64,000 nt of DNA from an uncultured Pelagibacteraceae bacterium (GCA_902588965.1 CACIRD010000002.1:62001-126000); one strand, 5' to 3'; counted from the stretch's first letter, positions 23,312 to 31,937 are shown. The notes: generated by a model not told the origin, from the letters alone. Program-made: numbers and translations.

Positions 23312-24061
23312 ATGTCTATTTTAGATTTTAAAAGAATAAGAAGAGCTTACTTAATGCCTATTCTTCTTTTAATTAGAAGAGTATTTAATGTTTTAAAGAG
23401 GTATGCTTATCCAAATTTTGTTGCAACTCCATCTGTACATCAGTTGTATAAAGAAGATCAGGCAAAAAAATGTTTTGAACATTTTAAAGAACATTTTAAA
23501 TCTTCCATTTTTTTGAGCTCAGATAAAATAAGATCTTATGCGATAAACACAGCAAAAGAAAATGACAAAAATATGGAAAGTTATTATATTGAGTTTGGTG
23601 TTTATAGCGGGACATCCATAAATTTTTTCTCTAAGAAATTAGATGGAAAAAAAATTTATGGCTTCGACTCCTTTGAAGGACTTAAAGAAGATTGGTTAGG
23701 AACTTCAGTTCCAAAAGGAACTTTTAATCTTAATAAAAAAATTCCTAAACTTGAAAATAATGTAGTTCCAATTTCTGGCTGGATTCAAGATACATTGCCA
23801 GTATTTTTAAAAGAAAAGAAACCTAAAATTAATTTTGTTCACGTTGATGTTGATACATATGAGACTTCAAAGTTTATTTTAGAATCAATCAAACCACATT
23901 TGATGAACGGATCAATTATTTTATTTGATGAATTATATAATTTTGAAGGTTGGGATGTTGGAGAATACAAAGCTTTAAATGAAATATTCAAAGACAACGA
24001 ATATAAATTTTTATGTTTTGCCTCAGACTCTTCTCAAGTTGTTATAAAAATTTTAGTTTAG
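23312..24061 (+). CDS. TylF/MycF-like SAM-dependent methyltransferase
   Basis: This is a 249-residue protein with the class I methyltransferase pattern of the TylF (macrocin O-methyltransferase) family. It shows YYIEFGVYSGTSINFF (SAM loop), KIYGFDSFEGLKEDW (second strand acid and FDSFEGLP-like motif), PKINFVHVDVDTYET (metal and active-site acids) and ILFDELYNFEGW. The first 45 residues are basic and hydrophobic (RRAYLMPILLLIRRVF) and may sit against the membrane. The family methylates sugar hydroxyls in natural products, and homologues lie in many surface polysaccharide clusters. Here the neighbours (tRNA-Leu, ygfZ) give no pathway. The substrate is unknown. Confidence 0.75.
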   Translation: MSILDFKRIRRAYLMPILLLIRRVFNVLKRYAYPNFVATPSVHQLYKEDQAKKCFEHFKEHFKSSIFLSSDKIRSYAINTAKENDKNMESYYIEFGVYSGTSINFFSKKLDGKKIYGFDSFEGLKEDWLGTSVPKGTFNLNKKIPKLENNVVPISGWIQDTLPVFLKEKKPKINFVHVDVDTYETSKFILESIKPHLMNGSIILFDELYNFEGWDVGEYKALNEIFKDNEYKFLCFASDSSQVVIKILV

Positions 24062-24942
24062 TTTTCCCAGAAAGGTTTTATAAATTTTATAAGTGCATTT
24101 TTTGTTTTATAACTATTCAAATAATCAATTTTGTATTCTTTAATTTTAACTAATCCAAAAGGATATTTGTCATTGATTAATATTTTTCCAATAATTTTTT
24201 CATTGTTTAATATATTGTCCTCAATATTCAACTTTCCTTCTATAATTTTTATAGGTAATAATCTTTTTGAAAGTTTATTTCTTAATTTTATTCTAGATGT
24301 ATTTTCTTGACCTATATAGCAGCCTTTTTTAAAGTCTATTGCATTAAGCTCATCGAAGTTACACTCAACACCAAAAACTTTATTTTGCATCTCAATATTG
24401 TTCAGTTGAGGTATTCCTAATTTATGAGACAAATCATAATACTCTTCATTATTAGCTATATTCATTCCAAGTTTTTTAATTGTAAGATAAAGTTTTTCAA
24501 GATTTATTATTAATCTGGCACCTAAATCTTTATTTCTTGGATCCAAAGCAATCGAATCTTCTCTAAATTTTAATGTAAAACCTACTTGATTTTTACTATT
24601 TGGTATTTTTAAAAATCTTTCTTTACTAATAACAGCAACTACAAATTCATTGCTTAGATTTGTAATTTCAACTTTTGATCGAATTTTATATAGATCAAGT
24701 TGTTTATAAATTTTTTCAATTTGATTTTTATTACAATCTAAAAAATACCCTTTTTTATGTTTAACTATCAAAAAATCAAAAAGATATTTTCCCTGCGGAC
24801 TAAGCATGCTAGCAAAAATTGAATTTTCATCTGATACTTTTTTAATATCATTAGAAACTATGTTTTGTAAAAACTCATTTACGTCCTCACCGCTTATATA
24901 AAGCAGGCCTCGCTCTTCGAGTATGAATATTTTGTCAATCAT
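24058..24942 (-). CDS. ygfZ: Folate-dependent Fe-S protein repair factor YgfZ
   Basis: This is a 294-residue GcvT-fold protein with the YgfZ/COG0354 signature KGCYIGQE (residues 206-213), whose cysteine is essential in the E. coli protein. The N-terminal part (LLYISGEDVNEFLQNIVSNDI) matches the family start. YgfZ uses folate and supports certain Fe-S enzymes and the radical-SAM methylthiotransferase MiaB. The stop shares TTAG with the upstream methyltransferase's stop. It is divergent from the dihydroorotase gene with 43 bases between starts. It should not be confused with the real glycine-cleavage GcvT encoded at 63602. Confidence 0.88.
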   Translation of the reverse strand: MIDKIFILEERGLLYISGEDVNEFLQNIVSNDIKKVSDENSIFASMLSPQGKYLFDFLIVKHKKGYFLDCNKNQIEKIYKQLDLYKIRSKVEITNLSNEFVVAVISKERFLKIPNSKNQVGFTLKFREDSIALDPRNKDLGARLIINLEKLYLTIKKLGMNIANNEEYYDLSHKLGIPQLNNIEMQNKVFGVECNFDELNAIDFKKGCYIGQENTSRIKLRNKLSKRLLPIKIIEGKLNIEDNILNNEKIIGKILINDKYPFGLVKIKEYKIDYLNSYKTKNALIKFIKPFWEN

Positions 24943-24985
24943 AATTGATTATTATTAAATTATAATATAATTACTTTTCAAAAAA

Positions 24986-26293
24986 ATGTTAGACCTTATC
25001 ATTAAAAATGGGACATGTTTTATAGAGGGAAACCTTCAAAAAAAAGATATTGGTATTAATCAAGGAAAAGTAACAAGTATTAGTGACAAGATCAGCAATG
25101 ATGCTAAAGAAATTTTTGATGCGAAAAGCTTAATTGTTTTGCCAGGATGTATAGATACCCAAGTTCATTTTAGAGAACCTGGCTCTACAGACACAGAGGA
25201 TTTAAATAGTGGAAGTAAAGCTGCAATAGTTGGAGGAATAACTGGAGTCTTTGAAATGCCTAATACCAATCCACCAACTGCTAACAAAGAAGAATTTCAA
25301 AAAAAATTAGATTTAGCTAAAAATAGAATGTTTTGCAATTATGCATTTTATTTTGGAGCAACTCCCACGAACCAATCGGAGTTAACAAAACTTAAAGACT
25401 TAGAGGGGTGCTGTGGTGTAAAGTTATTTGCTGGGTCATCAACAGGAAATCTTCTTGTACACAAAGAAGAAGACATTGAAAAAGTATTTGAGCATACTTC
25501 AAAAATAGTCTCAGTTCATTCTGAAGATGAGGATATTCTAAATCAAAGAAAAAAACTAATAGAAAGTGGAAATGTTCTTACACATCCAATATGGAGGAAT
25601 GAAGAAACTGCAATATCTTCAACTAGAAAAATAGTAAAAATTGCAAAGCGTTTAAATAAAAAAGCTCATATACTTCATGTCACAACAAAGGAAGAAGTAG
25701 ATTTTTTAAGTCAACATAAAGGAAATATAACCTTTGAAATTACTCCACAGCATTTAACAATGTATTCACCAGATTGTTATGAGAAACTGAAAACATATGC
25801 CCAAATGAATCCACCTATAAGAGATAAATCTCATTATGATAGATTGTGGTATGCTGTAAAAAATAATTATAATGATACAATTGGTTCTGATCATGCACCT
25901 CACTTAAAAGTTAATAAAGATAAAGAGTACCCAAACTCACCATCAGGTATGCCAGGTGTACAAACTCTACTCCCAGTTATGCTAAATCATATCAACGAGG
26001 GAAAACTAAAATTAGAGCAACTTGTAAAATTTTTATGCGAGAATCCTGCCGAAATATTTGGAATAAAAAATAAAGGATTTATAAAAAAAAATTTTGATGC
26101 AGACTTTACAATAATAGATTTAAATAAGTCTATTGAAATTAAAAATGAAAACATTCAAAGTAAATGCGGCTGGTCCCCATTTGACGGATACAAATTTAAA
26201 GGTACACCTGTTGCAACAATTGTTAATGGTAAAATTAAAATGAAAAATGGAAAAATATTAGGCGAGCCAGAAGGCAAACCGATGGTTTTTTAA
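24986..26293 (+). CDS. pyrC: Dihydroorotase-like amidohydrolase (class I, alphaproteobacterial type)
   Basis: This 435-residue amidohydrolase would be annotated as dihydroorotase (carbamoyl-aspartate to dihydroorotate). Landmarks are PGCIDTQVHFREPGSTDTED, GVFEMPNTNPPT, KLFAGSSTGNLLV, VHSEDE, HILHVTT, ITPQHL, SDHAPH and PSGMPGVQTLLPVML. The first metal-binding motif HxH of the family is QxH here (Gln59, His61). From memory, other alphaproteobacterial homologues also carry DTQVHFREPG, so this is a subfamily trait and not an error. It may be a true dihydroorotase or a related cyclic amidase. It overlaps the SMR gene tail-to-tail by four bases. Confidence 0.8.
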   Translation: MLDLIIKNGTCFIEGNLQKKDIGINQGKVTSISDKISNDAKEIFDAKSLIVLPGCIDTQVHFREPGSTDTEDLNSGSKAAIVGGITGVFEMPNTNPPTANKEEFQKKLDLAKNRMFCNYAFYFGATPTNQSELTKLKDLEGCCGVKLFAGSSTGNLLVHKEEDIEKVFEHTSKIVSVHSEDEDILNQRKKLIESGNVLTHPIWRNEETAISSTRKIVKIAKRLNKKAHILHVTTKEEVDFLSQHKGNITFEITPQHLTMYSPDCYEKLKTYAQMNPPIRDKSHYDRLWYAVKNNYNDTIGSDHAPHLKVNKDKEYPNSPSGMPGVQTLLPVMLNHINEGKLKLEQLVKFLCENPAEIFGIKNKGFIKKNFDADFTIIDLNKSIEIKNENIQSKCGWSPFDGYKFKGTPVATIVNGKIKMKNGKILGEPEGKPMVF

Positions 26294-26622
26294 ATAAGCT
26301 TAGAAGAATAACTATTAACTAGCACCACACCTAACACTATTAAAAATAATCCTAAAATAGCTTGCCAGCTTAAATTTTGTTTAAAAAAAATATATCCAAG
26401 TATTGCTATTGTAAAAACCCCAAGACCACTCCAAGTAGCATAAACAATAGCTATTGGCAGTTTATTTACTACAAACGTGAGTAAATAAAAAGCAGACAAA
26501 TAACAAAAAGCAAGCACTGAAGTAGGAATTAATTTAGTAAAATTTTGCGTGATAGGAAGAAGCATGGTACCAGCAACTTCACAAAAAATTGCAGCAATTA
26601 AAAAAAGGTAAGTTTTTGTCAT
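26290..26622 (-). CDS. Small multidrug resistance (EmrE-type) transporter
   Basis: This is a 110-residue protein with four hydrophobic helices, the size and layout of the SMR family. The essential glutamate is in the first helix (Glu15 in AAIFCEVAGT), and the signature AIVYATWSGLG matches the EmrE AIAYAIWSG region. Family members are dual-topology dimers exchanging protons for cationic drugs, guanidinium or polyamines. The substrate here is unknown. It abuts prpE on the same strand (shared base 26622), so it is likely co-transcribed behind it. Confidence 0.88.
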   Translation of the reverse strand: MTKTYLFLIAAIFCEVAGTMLLPITQNFTKLIPTSVLAFCYLSAFYLLTFVVNKLPIAIVYATWSGLGVFTIAILGYIFFKQNLSWQAILGLFLIVLGVVLVNSYSSKLI

Positions 26623-28517
26623 TATTTTAAAATGCCACTCTTCATGAGATCTTGTTTTATCTCATCTAAAATAGCTGGATCATCAATCGTTGCTGGCATT
26701 TTGTATTCCTCTTTATCTGCTATTTTTCTCACTGTTCCTCTTAAAATTTTACCAGATCTAGTTTTTGGTAATCTCTTAACAACAATTGCAATCTTAAAAG
26801 CTGCAACTGGTCCAACTTTATCCCTAACCATTTGTACGCATTCTTTACTTATAGTTTCATTATCTTTTTTTACGCCTGCTTTAAGCGCTATTAAACCTAT
26901 CGGTAGTTGTCCTTTTAACTTATCAGCTATACCGATAACAGCACATTCTGCTACAGATTGGTGCTCAGACAAAACCTCTTCTATTGCTCCAGTTGACAAT
27001 CTATGACCAGCAACATTTATTATATCATCTGTTCTAGACATTATCCAAATGTATCCATCTTCATCTATATGACCGGCGTCATAGGTTTGATAATAACCTT
27101 TGTAATTTGACATGTATGTTTTTTCGTATCTTTCATCTGCATTCCATAAAGTTGGAAAAGTTCCTGGGGGCAATGGAAGTTTTACGACGATATCTCCCAT
27201 TTCATTCGGTTTTGCTAAAGACTGATCTGGTTTAATAATTTTTACATCATATCCAGGTACAGCTTTACATGCTGAACCATATTTAGTTTTCATCATTTCT
27301 ATTCCAGTACAATTAGAACTTATTGCCCAACTAGTTTCAGTTTGCCACCAATGATCAATCACAGGAACTTTGAGTAATGATTCTGCCCATTTAATTGTAT
27401 CAGGATCAGCTCGTTCTCCTGCAAGAAAAAGTGATTCAAATTTACTTAAATCATATTTGGAAAAAAATTTTCCTTCCGGATCCTCTTTTTTAATAGCCCT
27501 AAAAGCTGTTGGAGCCGTAAAAAGGGATTTTACTTTGTAGTCTGATATAATTTTCCAAAAAGCTCCTGCATCTGGTGTACCTACAGGCTTTCCCTCAAAT
27601 AAAACAGTTGTACAACCTTTAAATAATGGAGCATAAACAATATAAGAATGACCAACTATCCAGCCTATATCGCTAGCAGACCACCAAACATCATCAACAT
27701 CAATATTATAAATATTTTTCATAGTCCACTTAAGTGCGACTATGTGGCCTCCAATATCTCTAACTATTCCCTTAGGGACCCCGGTGGTTCCAGATGTATA
27801 TAATATATATGCAAATTCATTTGAATTAACCTCTACACAGTCAATTTCTTTTGCATTAGATAATGCTTCATCCCAACTAATTTCTTTAGGCGCATTCAAT
27901 TTAACTTCATTACCAGGTCTTTGAAATAATATAACTCTTTCAGGCTTGTTAGATGCTAATTGAATAGCTTTATCTACTAAGGGTTTATATTCTACAGTTC
28001 TTCCAGGCTCAAAACCACATGATGCAGTTACTAAAAGTTTTGCTTTACTGTCATCAATCCGACTTGCCAACTCATTAGAGGCGAAACCTCCAAAAACTAC
28101 AGAGTGAATTGCACCAATTCTTCCACATGCCAACATTGCTACTACTGCCTCAGGTATCATCGGCATATAAATAATAACCCTATCACCCTTATTAACACCT
28201 TGGCTTTTAAGAGCACCAGCAAACTTTGATACTTTTTGTTTTAATTCACTATAAGTAAATTTTTTTTTGTTTCCTGTTATTGGACTGTCATAAATTAATG
28301 CAGTTTTATCTCCTCTTCCATTATCGACGTGAATGTCTAATGCATTGTAACAAGTATTTGTCACACCATCACTGAACCACTTGTAAAAAGGAGGATTTTT
28401 TTTACTTAATATTTGGCTTGGCTTTTTAAACCAAAATATGTCATCAGAAATTTTTTGCCAAAATTCCTCAGGTTTTTTGATTGATTCGAGATAAATGTTA
28501 TTAAAATCTGTACCCAT
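26622..28517 (-). CDS. prpE: Propionyl-CoA synthetase (acyl-CoA synthetase, PrpE type)
   Basis: This is a 631-residue AMP-forming acyl-CoA synthetase. The P-loop is YTSGTTGVPKG and is followed by IVRDIGGHIVALKW, which is typical of PrpE rather than Acs. The core motifs IDHWWQTETSW and YQTYDAGHIDEDGYIWIMSRTDDIINVAGHRLSTGAIEE are present, and the acetylatable lysine is in KTRSGKILRG at the C-terminus. It activates propionate (and probably acetate) to the CoA thioester. No methylcitrate genes are nearby. It is divergent from the proteorhodopsin gene across a 199-base gap. Confidence 0.88.
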   Translation of the reverse strand: MGTDFNNIYLESIKKPEEFWQKISDDIFWFKKPSQILSKKNPPFYKWFSDGVTNTCYNALDIHVDNGRGDKTALIYDSPITGNKKKFTYSELKQKVSKFAGALKSQGVNKGDRVIIYMPMIPEAVVAMLACGRIGAIHSVVFGGFASNELASRIDDSKAKLLVTASCGFEPGRTVEYKPLVDKAIQLASNKPERVILFQRPGNEVKLNAPKEISWDEALSNAKEIDCVEVNSNEFAYILYTSGTTGVPKGIVRDIGGHIVALKWTMKNIYNIDVDDVWWSASDIGWIVGHSYIVYAPLFKGCTTVLFEGKPVGTPDAGAFWKIISDYKVKSLFTAPTAFRAIKKEDPEGKFFSKYDLSKFESLFLAGERADPDTIKWAESLLKVPVIDHWWQTETSWAISSNCTGIEMMKTKYGSACKAVPGYDVKIIKPDQSLAKPNEMGDIVVKLPLPPGTFPTLWNADERYEKTYMSNYKGYYQTYDAGHIDEDGYIWIMSRTDDIINVAGHRLSTGAIEEVLSEHQSVAECAVIGIADKLKGQLPIGLIALKAGVKKDNETISKECVQMVRDKVGPVAAFKIAIVVKRLPKTRSGKILRGTVRKIADKEEYKMPATIDDPAILDEIKQDLMKSGILK

Positions 28518-28652
28518 AGATATAACCGAAATTATTAGTTTTTTGAAAATCCGGTTGTATTAAATTTCAAAAAGGCAATAAAATCAATACTTATTAACTA
28601 TAAAAAACTCTTCAATAAACTATCTATATTTGGTAATTAACCCCTAACTTAG

Positions 28653-28688
28653 CAGTAATTTTATTACTGTTGTAGTTTATATAAACTA
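28653..28688. promoter_or_regulatory. Two inverted repeats upstream of proteorhodopsin
   Basis: Two palindromic elements lie just before the rhodopsin gene. One is CAGTAAT-TTT-ATTACTG (28653-28669). The other is a perfect 16-base palindrome TAGTTTATATAAACTA (28673-28688). A TATAAA at 28687-28692 could be the -10 box, which would place both repeats over the promoter. They could be operators or simple AT-rich symmetry. No protein can be named for them. Confidence 0.35.
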
Positions 28689-28704
28689 TAAAAACTAACT
28701 AATG

Positions 28705-28710
28705 AGGGAG
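28705..28710 (+). promoter_or_regulatory. Ribosome-binding site deciding the rhodopsin start
   Basis: AGGGAG lies six bases before the ATG at 28717. It overlaps the alternative upstream ATG (28702), which itself has no ribosome-binding site. This supports MKKLKTLALAL as the N-terminus. Confidence 0.7.
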
Positions 28711-28716
28711 TTTTTT

Positions 28717-29484
28717 ATGAAAAAACTAAAAACGTTAGCTTTAGCACTATTTGCTCTAGTTGGAGCAACTACTGCGGCTAATGCAGCAACAGCCTTTTTA
28801 GCTACGGATGATTTCGTTGGTATTTCATTCTGGTTAATTTCAATGGGTATGTTAGCAGCTACAGCTTTTTTCTTTATGGAGCAAGCCAATGTAGGCACTC
28901 AGTGGAGAAAATCAGTAAACGTAGCTGGATTAGTAACTGGTATAGCTTTCATCCACTATATGTATATGAGAGCAGTTTGGGTTGAAACAGGTGATACTCC
29001 AACTGTATACAGATACATTGACTGGTTAATTACTGTGCCACTACAGTTAATAGAATTTTATTTAATTCTAGCTGCAGTTAAGAAAGTTCCAACTGGAATA
29101 TTCTGGAGAATCTTAATTGGTTCTTTAGTAATGTTAGTAGGTGGATATTGTGGAGAAGCTGGATTCATCAACCCTATGCTTGGTTTCATTATCGGTATGG
29201 CTGGATGGATTTACATTCTTTATGAAATCTTTTCAGGTGAAGCAGGAAAAGTTGTTTCAAAATCTGGAAATAAATCTCTAGCAACAGCATTTGGTGCTTT
29301 AAGAATGATCGTTACAGTTGGTTGGGCAATTTACCCACTAGGTTATGTATTTGGTTACCTAACAGGTGGAATTGACGCTAACTCACTTAACGTTATTTAC
29401 AACTTAGCAGACTTTGTTAATAAGATCGCATTCGGTGTTATAATTTGGTCTTGCGCAGTTGCTAACTCTAGCAGAAGAGCTTAA
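28717..29484 (+). CDS. Proteorhodopsin, predicted blue-absorbing proton pump
   Basis: This is a seven-helix retinal protein of 255 residues with an N-terminal signal peptide (MKKLKTLALALFALVGATTAANA). Retinal would attach to Lys236 in LADFVNKIAFG. The proton acceptor Asp102 (D97 in reference numbering) is in YRYIDWLITVPL, the proton donor is Glu113 (E108), and His80 (H75) in IAFIHYMYMR is also kept. This identifies an outward proton pump and not a sensor or a sodium pump. The tuning position 105 is Gln110 (VPLQLIEF), the residue known to give blue absorption. The gene has a good ribosome-binding site and its own terminator. Retinal synthesis genes are not in the window. Confidence 0.97.
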   Translation: MKKLKTLALALFALVGATTAANAATAFLATDDFVGISFWLISMGMLAATAFFFMEQANVGTQWRKSVNVAGLVTGIAFIHYMYMRAVWVETGDTPTVYRYIDWLITVPLQLIEFYLILAAVKKVPTGIFWRILIGSLVMLVGGYCGEAGFINPMLGFIIGMAGWIYILYEIFSGEAGKVVSKSGNKSLATAFGALRMIVTVGWAIYPLGYVFGYLTGGIDANSLNVIYNLADFVNKIAFGVIIWSCAVANSSRRA

Positions 29485-29506
29485 TTCTAAAGAGTTAAAA
29501 CTTTTA

Positions 29507-29545
29507 AATAGGGCAAGTATTAATTTACTTGCCCTATTTTTTTTT
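29507..29545 (+). terminator. Intrinsic terminator after proteorhodopsin
   Basis: A perfect 13-base-pair stem AATAGGGCAAGTA/TACTTGCCCTATT (29507-29519 and 29526-29538) with a six-base loop is followed by a T run to 29545. It begins 22 bases after the rhodopsin stop and ends 17 bases before the ferredoxin start. It is one of only two strong terminators I found. Confidence 0.92.
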
Positions 29546-29562
29546 GTGCTTATATAAACTTA

Positions 29563-29883
29563 ATGGCAAAGATTACATATATTGAAAATTCCGGAAAATC
29601 CCATGTTGTTGAAGTTGATAATGGACTTACAGTAATGGAGGGAGCAGTTCAAAATAATATACCTGGAATTGATGCTGATTGTGGAGGTGGAATGGCATGT
29701 GCTACTTGCCACGTTTATGTCAAAGAAGAATGGTTTAATAGAATTAATAAAAAAACAGAAGGTGAAGATGACATGCTTGACCAAGCTTATGAACCAAAAA
29801 AAAATAGTAGACTTAGCTGTCAAATACAAGTCACAGATGAGATTGATGGATTAGAAGTGCACCTTCCAGAAAAGCAAACTTAA
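29563..29883 (+). CDS. [2Fe-2S] ferredoxin, adrenodoxin type
   Basis: This is a 106-residue ferredoxin with cluster ligands Cys40, Cys46 and Cys49 in [17 protein letters not shown] and Cys86 in RLSCQIQV. That is the C-x5-C-x2-C...C spacing of adrenodoxin/Fdx-type proteins, with the characteristic ATCHVYV and the acidic DDMLDQAYE helix that docks partners. It is followed directly by a ferredoxin-NADP reductase sharing one base (TAATG), so NADPH is the likely electron source. The downstream electron acceptor is not evident. It sits behind the proteorhodopsin terminator, so any light link would be indirect or by read-through. Confidence 0.93.
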   Translation: MAKITYIENSGKSHVVEVDNGLTVMEGAVQNNIPGIDADCGGGMACATCHVYVKEEWFNRINKKTEGEDDMLDQAYEPKKNSRLSCQIQVTDEIDGLEVHLPEKQT

Positions 29884-30902
29884 TGATTAAAACAGATGCA
29901 TTAATAATTGGAGCAGGACCAACTGGATTGTTTACAGCTCATCAATTAAAATTAATCGGACTTAATTGTGAAGTAGTCGATAACCTTGATAAAATTGGAG
30001 GTCAATGTATTGAGCTTTATCCAGACAAGCCAATATACGATATTCCAGCAATTCCTGAATGTACAGGAGAAGAGCTCACTAATAATTTAATAAAACAATT
30101 AAAACCTTTTAAAATTAATTTTCATTTAAATGAGAGAGTTGACGAAGTAAAAAAAATTAAAGATTTTTGGGAAGTAAAAACAAACAAAGGTACAAAATTT
30201 AGCACACCAAATATTATTATAGCTGGTGGCGTAGGTTCATTTGAACCAAGGAAATTTTCACCAAAAGAATGTGAAAAGTATGAAAATAAATCAATATTTT
30301 ATTCAATAAAAGATAAAAAAATTTTTAAAGATAAAACAGTTTCAATTTTTGGTGGTGGAGATAGTGCTTTAGATTGGGCTATAGAACTATCAAACACATC
30401 TAGTATAAATTTAATTCATAGAAGAGATGAATTTAGAGCAGCAAAGTCCAGTGTAGATAAGCTGCATAACTTAGTTAAAGACGGAAAAATAAATTTATAC
30501 ACTAAATATCAACTTAAATCAGTCAAAGGCAAAGATAAAATTGAAAGTATTGATATTGAACATGATAACAAACAAATTAAAAATCTTAAAACTGATTATG
30601 CTCTTGGTTTCTTTGGTTTAATAATGCAATTAGGACCAATAGCAAATTGGGGGCTGAACCTGGATAAAAAAACTATAAAGGTCGATACAGAGAAATTTGA
30701 AACAAACCAAAAGGGTATCTATGCCGTTGGAGACATATGTAATTACCCAGGTAAATTAAAATTAATTTTATCAGGTTTTCATGAGGGCGCATTGGCTGCG
30801 AGAGCTTGTTTTAAACTAGCAAGACCTAATGAAAAGTATAGATTTGAATTTACTACAACTTCTAAAAGTTTGAAAAATAGATTGGGAGTTAAGAGTGATT
30901 GA
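29883..30902 (+). CDS. Ferredoxin-NADP reductase, thioredoxin-reductase-like type
   Basis: This is a 339-residue FAD enzyme. The FAD motif GAGPTGLFTAHQL is near the N-terminus, followed by GGQCIELYPDKPIYDIPA. The NADPH motif is GGGDSALDWAIEL, and the FAD-binding end motif is KGIYAVGDICNYPGK. It lacks the redox-active CxxC of thioredoxin reductase, which together with IGGQCIELYP marks the YumC-type FNR family. It overlaps the ferredoxin gene by one base and the GST gene by eight. It is expected to reduce the adjacent ferredoxin. Confidence 0.92.
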   Translation: MIKTDALIIGAGPTGLFTAHQLKLIGLNCEVVDNLDKIGGQCIELYPDKPIYDIPAIPECTGEELTNNLIKQLKPFKINFHLNERVDEVKKIKDFWEVKTNKGTKFSTPNIIIAGGVGSFEPRKFSPKECEKYENKSIFYSIKDKKIFKDKTVSIFGGGDSALDWAIELSNTSSINLIHRRDEFRAAKSSVDKLHNLVKDGKINLYTKYQLKSVKGKDKIESIDIEHDNKQIKNLKTDYALGFFGLIMQLGPIANWGLNLDKKTIKVDTEKFETNQKGIYAVGDICNYPGKLKLILSGFHEGALAARACFKLARPNEKYRFEFTTTSKSLKNRLGVKSD

Positions 30903-31524
30903 GTTATTTACCGCTGATACTCCAAACGGTAAAAAAATATCTATAATGCTTGAAGAAATTAACTTTCGATTCAAAATTGTCAATATAGATATGAGCAAGG
31001 GAGATCAATTTAAGCCAGAATTTAAAAAAATCAGTCCTTTCAATAAAATTCCAGTTATTATTGATCGTAAAAATGAAAACGAAACTATTTTTGAGTCTGG
31101 GGCAATTTTGATTTATTTAGGAGAAAGAAGTAATAAATTTTATGATAGTAAGGATAGACTTAAAATCAACCAGTGGCTAATGGCACAAATGGGTTTGATT
31201 GGTCCTTTGATAGGCCAACATCATCAGTTTCATCATTTTAATCCAGGCAAAAGCCAATTTGGAGAAGAAAGATATTTTAAAATAACAAAAAAATTATACG
31301 AAGACCTTGATAAAAGGTTGGCAATTTCAAAATACTTGGCTGGTGAAAATTATACAATTGCCGATATTGCAACATGGCCCTGGATAGCTAGACACCAATG
31401 GCATGATATCGGTCTAAAAAATTACAAAAATTTAACAAGATGGTATTTAGATATTTCAAATCGTGAGGCAGTAATTAAAGGATATGATTTAATGAAAAAT
31501 GGTTCTTCTATACCTATGCCTTAA
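30895..31524 (+). CDS. Glutathione S-transferase family protein (YghU/YfcG-like)
   Basis: This 209-residue protein has an N-terminal thioredoxin-like GST domain (LFTADTPNGKKISIMLEE, then NKIPVI and FESGAILIYLGER, the glutathione-binding ESGAI loop). The C-terminal domain contains ADIATWPWIARHQWHDIGL, typical of the Nu-class YfcG/YghU disulfide-bond reductases. The start is GTG at 30895, overlapping the FNR gene by eight bases. The role is probably glutathione-dependent disulfide or peroxide reduction. The ferredoxin-FNR-GST order behind rhodopsin is, as I recall, conserved in other SAR11 genomes. Confidence 0.85.
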   Translation: MIELFTADTPNGKKISIMLEEINFRFKIVNIDMSKGDQFKPEFKKISPFNKIPVIIDRKNENETIFESGAILIYLGERSNKFYDSKDRLKINQWLMAQMGLIGPLIGQHHQFHHFNPGKSQFGEERYFKITKKLYEDLDKRLAISKYLAGENYTIADIATWPWIARHQWHDIGLKNYKNLTRWYLDISNREAVIKGYDLMKNGSSIPMP

Positions 31525-31937
31525 TCATCAGCATAAACTTTTTCGTCTTTTTCATGTTTTTCTTGAGCAGCAATACATAGTGTTGCAACCGGTCTAGCCA
31601 TCAATCTTTTAAGTCCAATGGGTTCAGCAGTTTCTTCACAGAAACCATAAGTTCCGTCTTTTATTCTTTTTAAAGCAGAGTCAATTTTAGATATTAATTT
31701 TATTTGTCTATTTATTGCACGCATCTCAACATTTTTTTCAGTGTAAGAGCTAGCTTGATCAACAATATCTGCTGATGTGCTATTATCGTCCAATGAACTA
31801 TTATATAGAGCTTCATTATTTGTTCTGACCAAATCTTTTTTCCATTCTAAAAGTTTATTTTTAAAAAAAACTTTATGTTTTTCGCACATATATTTTTCTG
31901 ATTCTTTAGGTATGTAGGTTTTTGATATCTTGACCAT
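31521..31937 (-). CDS. dksA: DksA-type RNA polymerase regulator with partial zinc finger
   Basis: DksA binds in the RNA polymerase secondary channel and, with ppGpp, tunes transcription. The start at 31937 gives MVKISKTYIPKESEKYM, the usual N-terminus; the upstream in-frame start at 31973 adds 12 dissimilar residues. The coiled-coil contains LDDNSTSADIVDQAS, with acidic residues at the tip region. In the C-terminal finger only Cys100 (YGFCEE) and Cys121 (TLCIAA) of the four E. coli cysteines remain; positions 103 and 124 are Thr and Ala. Such reduced-cysteine DksA proteins occur in alphaproteobacteria. The stop shares TTAA with the GST gene. Confidence 0.88.
   Translation of the reverse strand: MVKISKTYIPKESEKYMCEKHKVFFKNKLLEWKKDLVRTNNEALYNSSLDDNSTSADIVDQASSYTEKNVEMRAINRQIKLISKIDSALKRIKDGTYGFCEETAEPIGLKRLMARPVATLCIAAQEKHEKDEKVYADD

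Noticed and set aside
24058..24942. Calling this gene gcvT
   Set aside because: It has the KGCYIGQE signature of YgfZ; the true gcvT with its riboswitch is at 63602.
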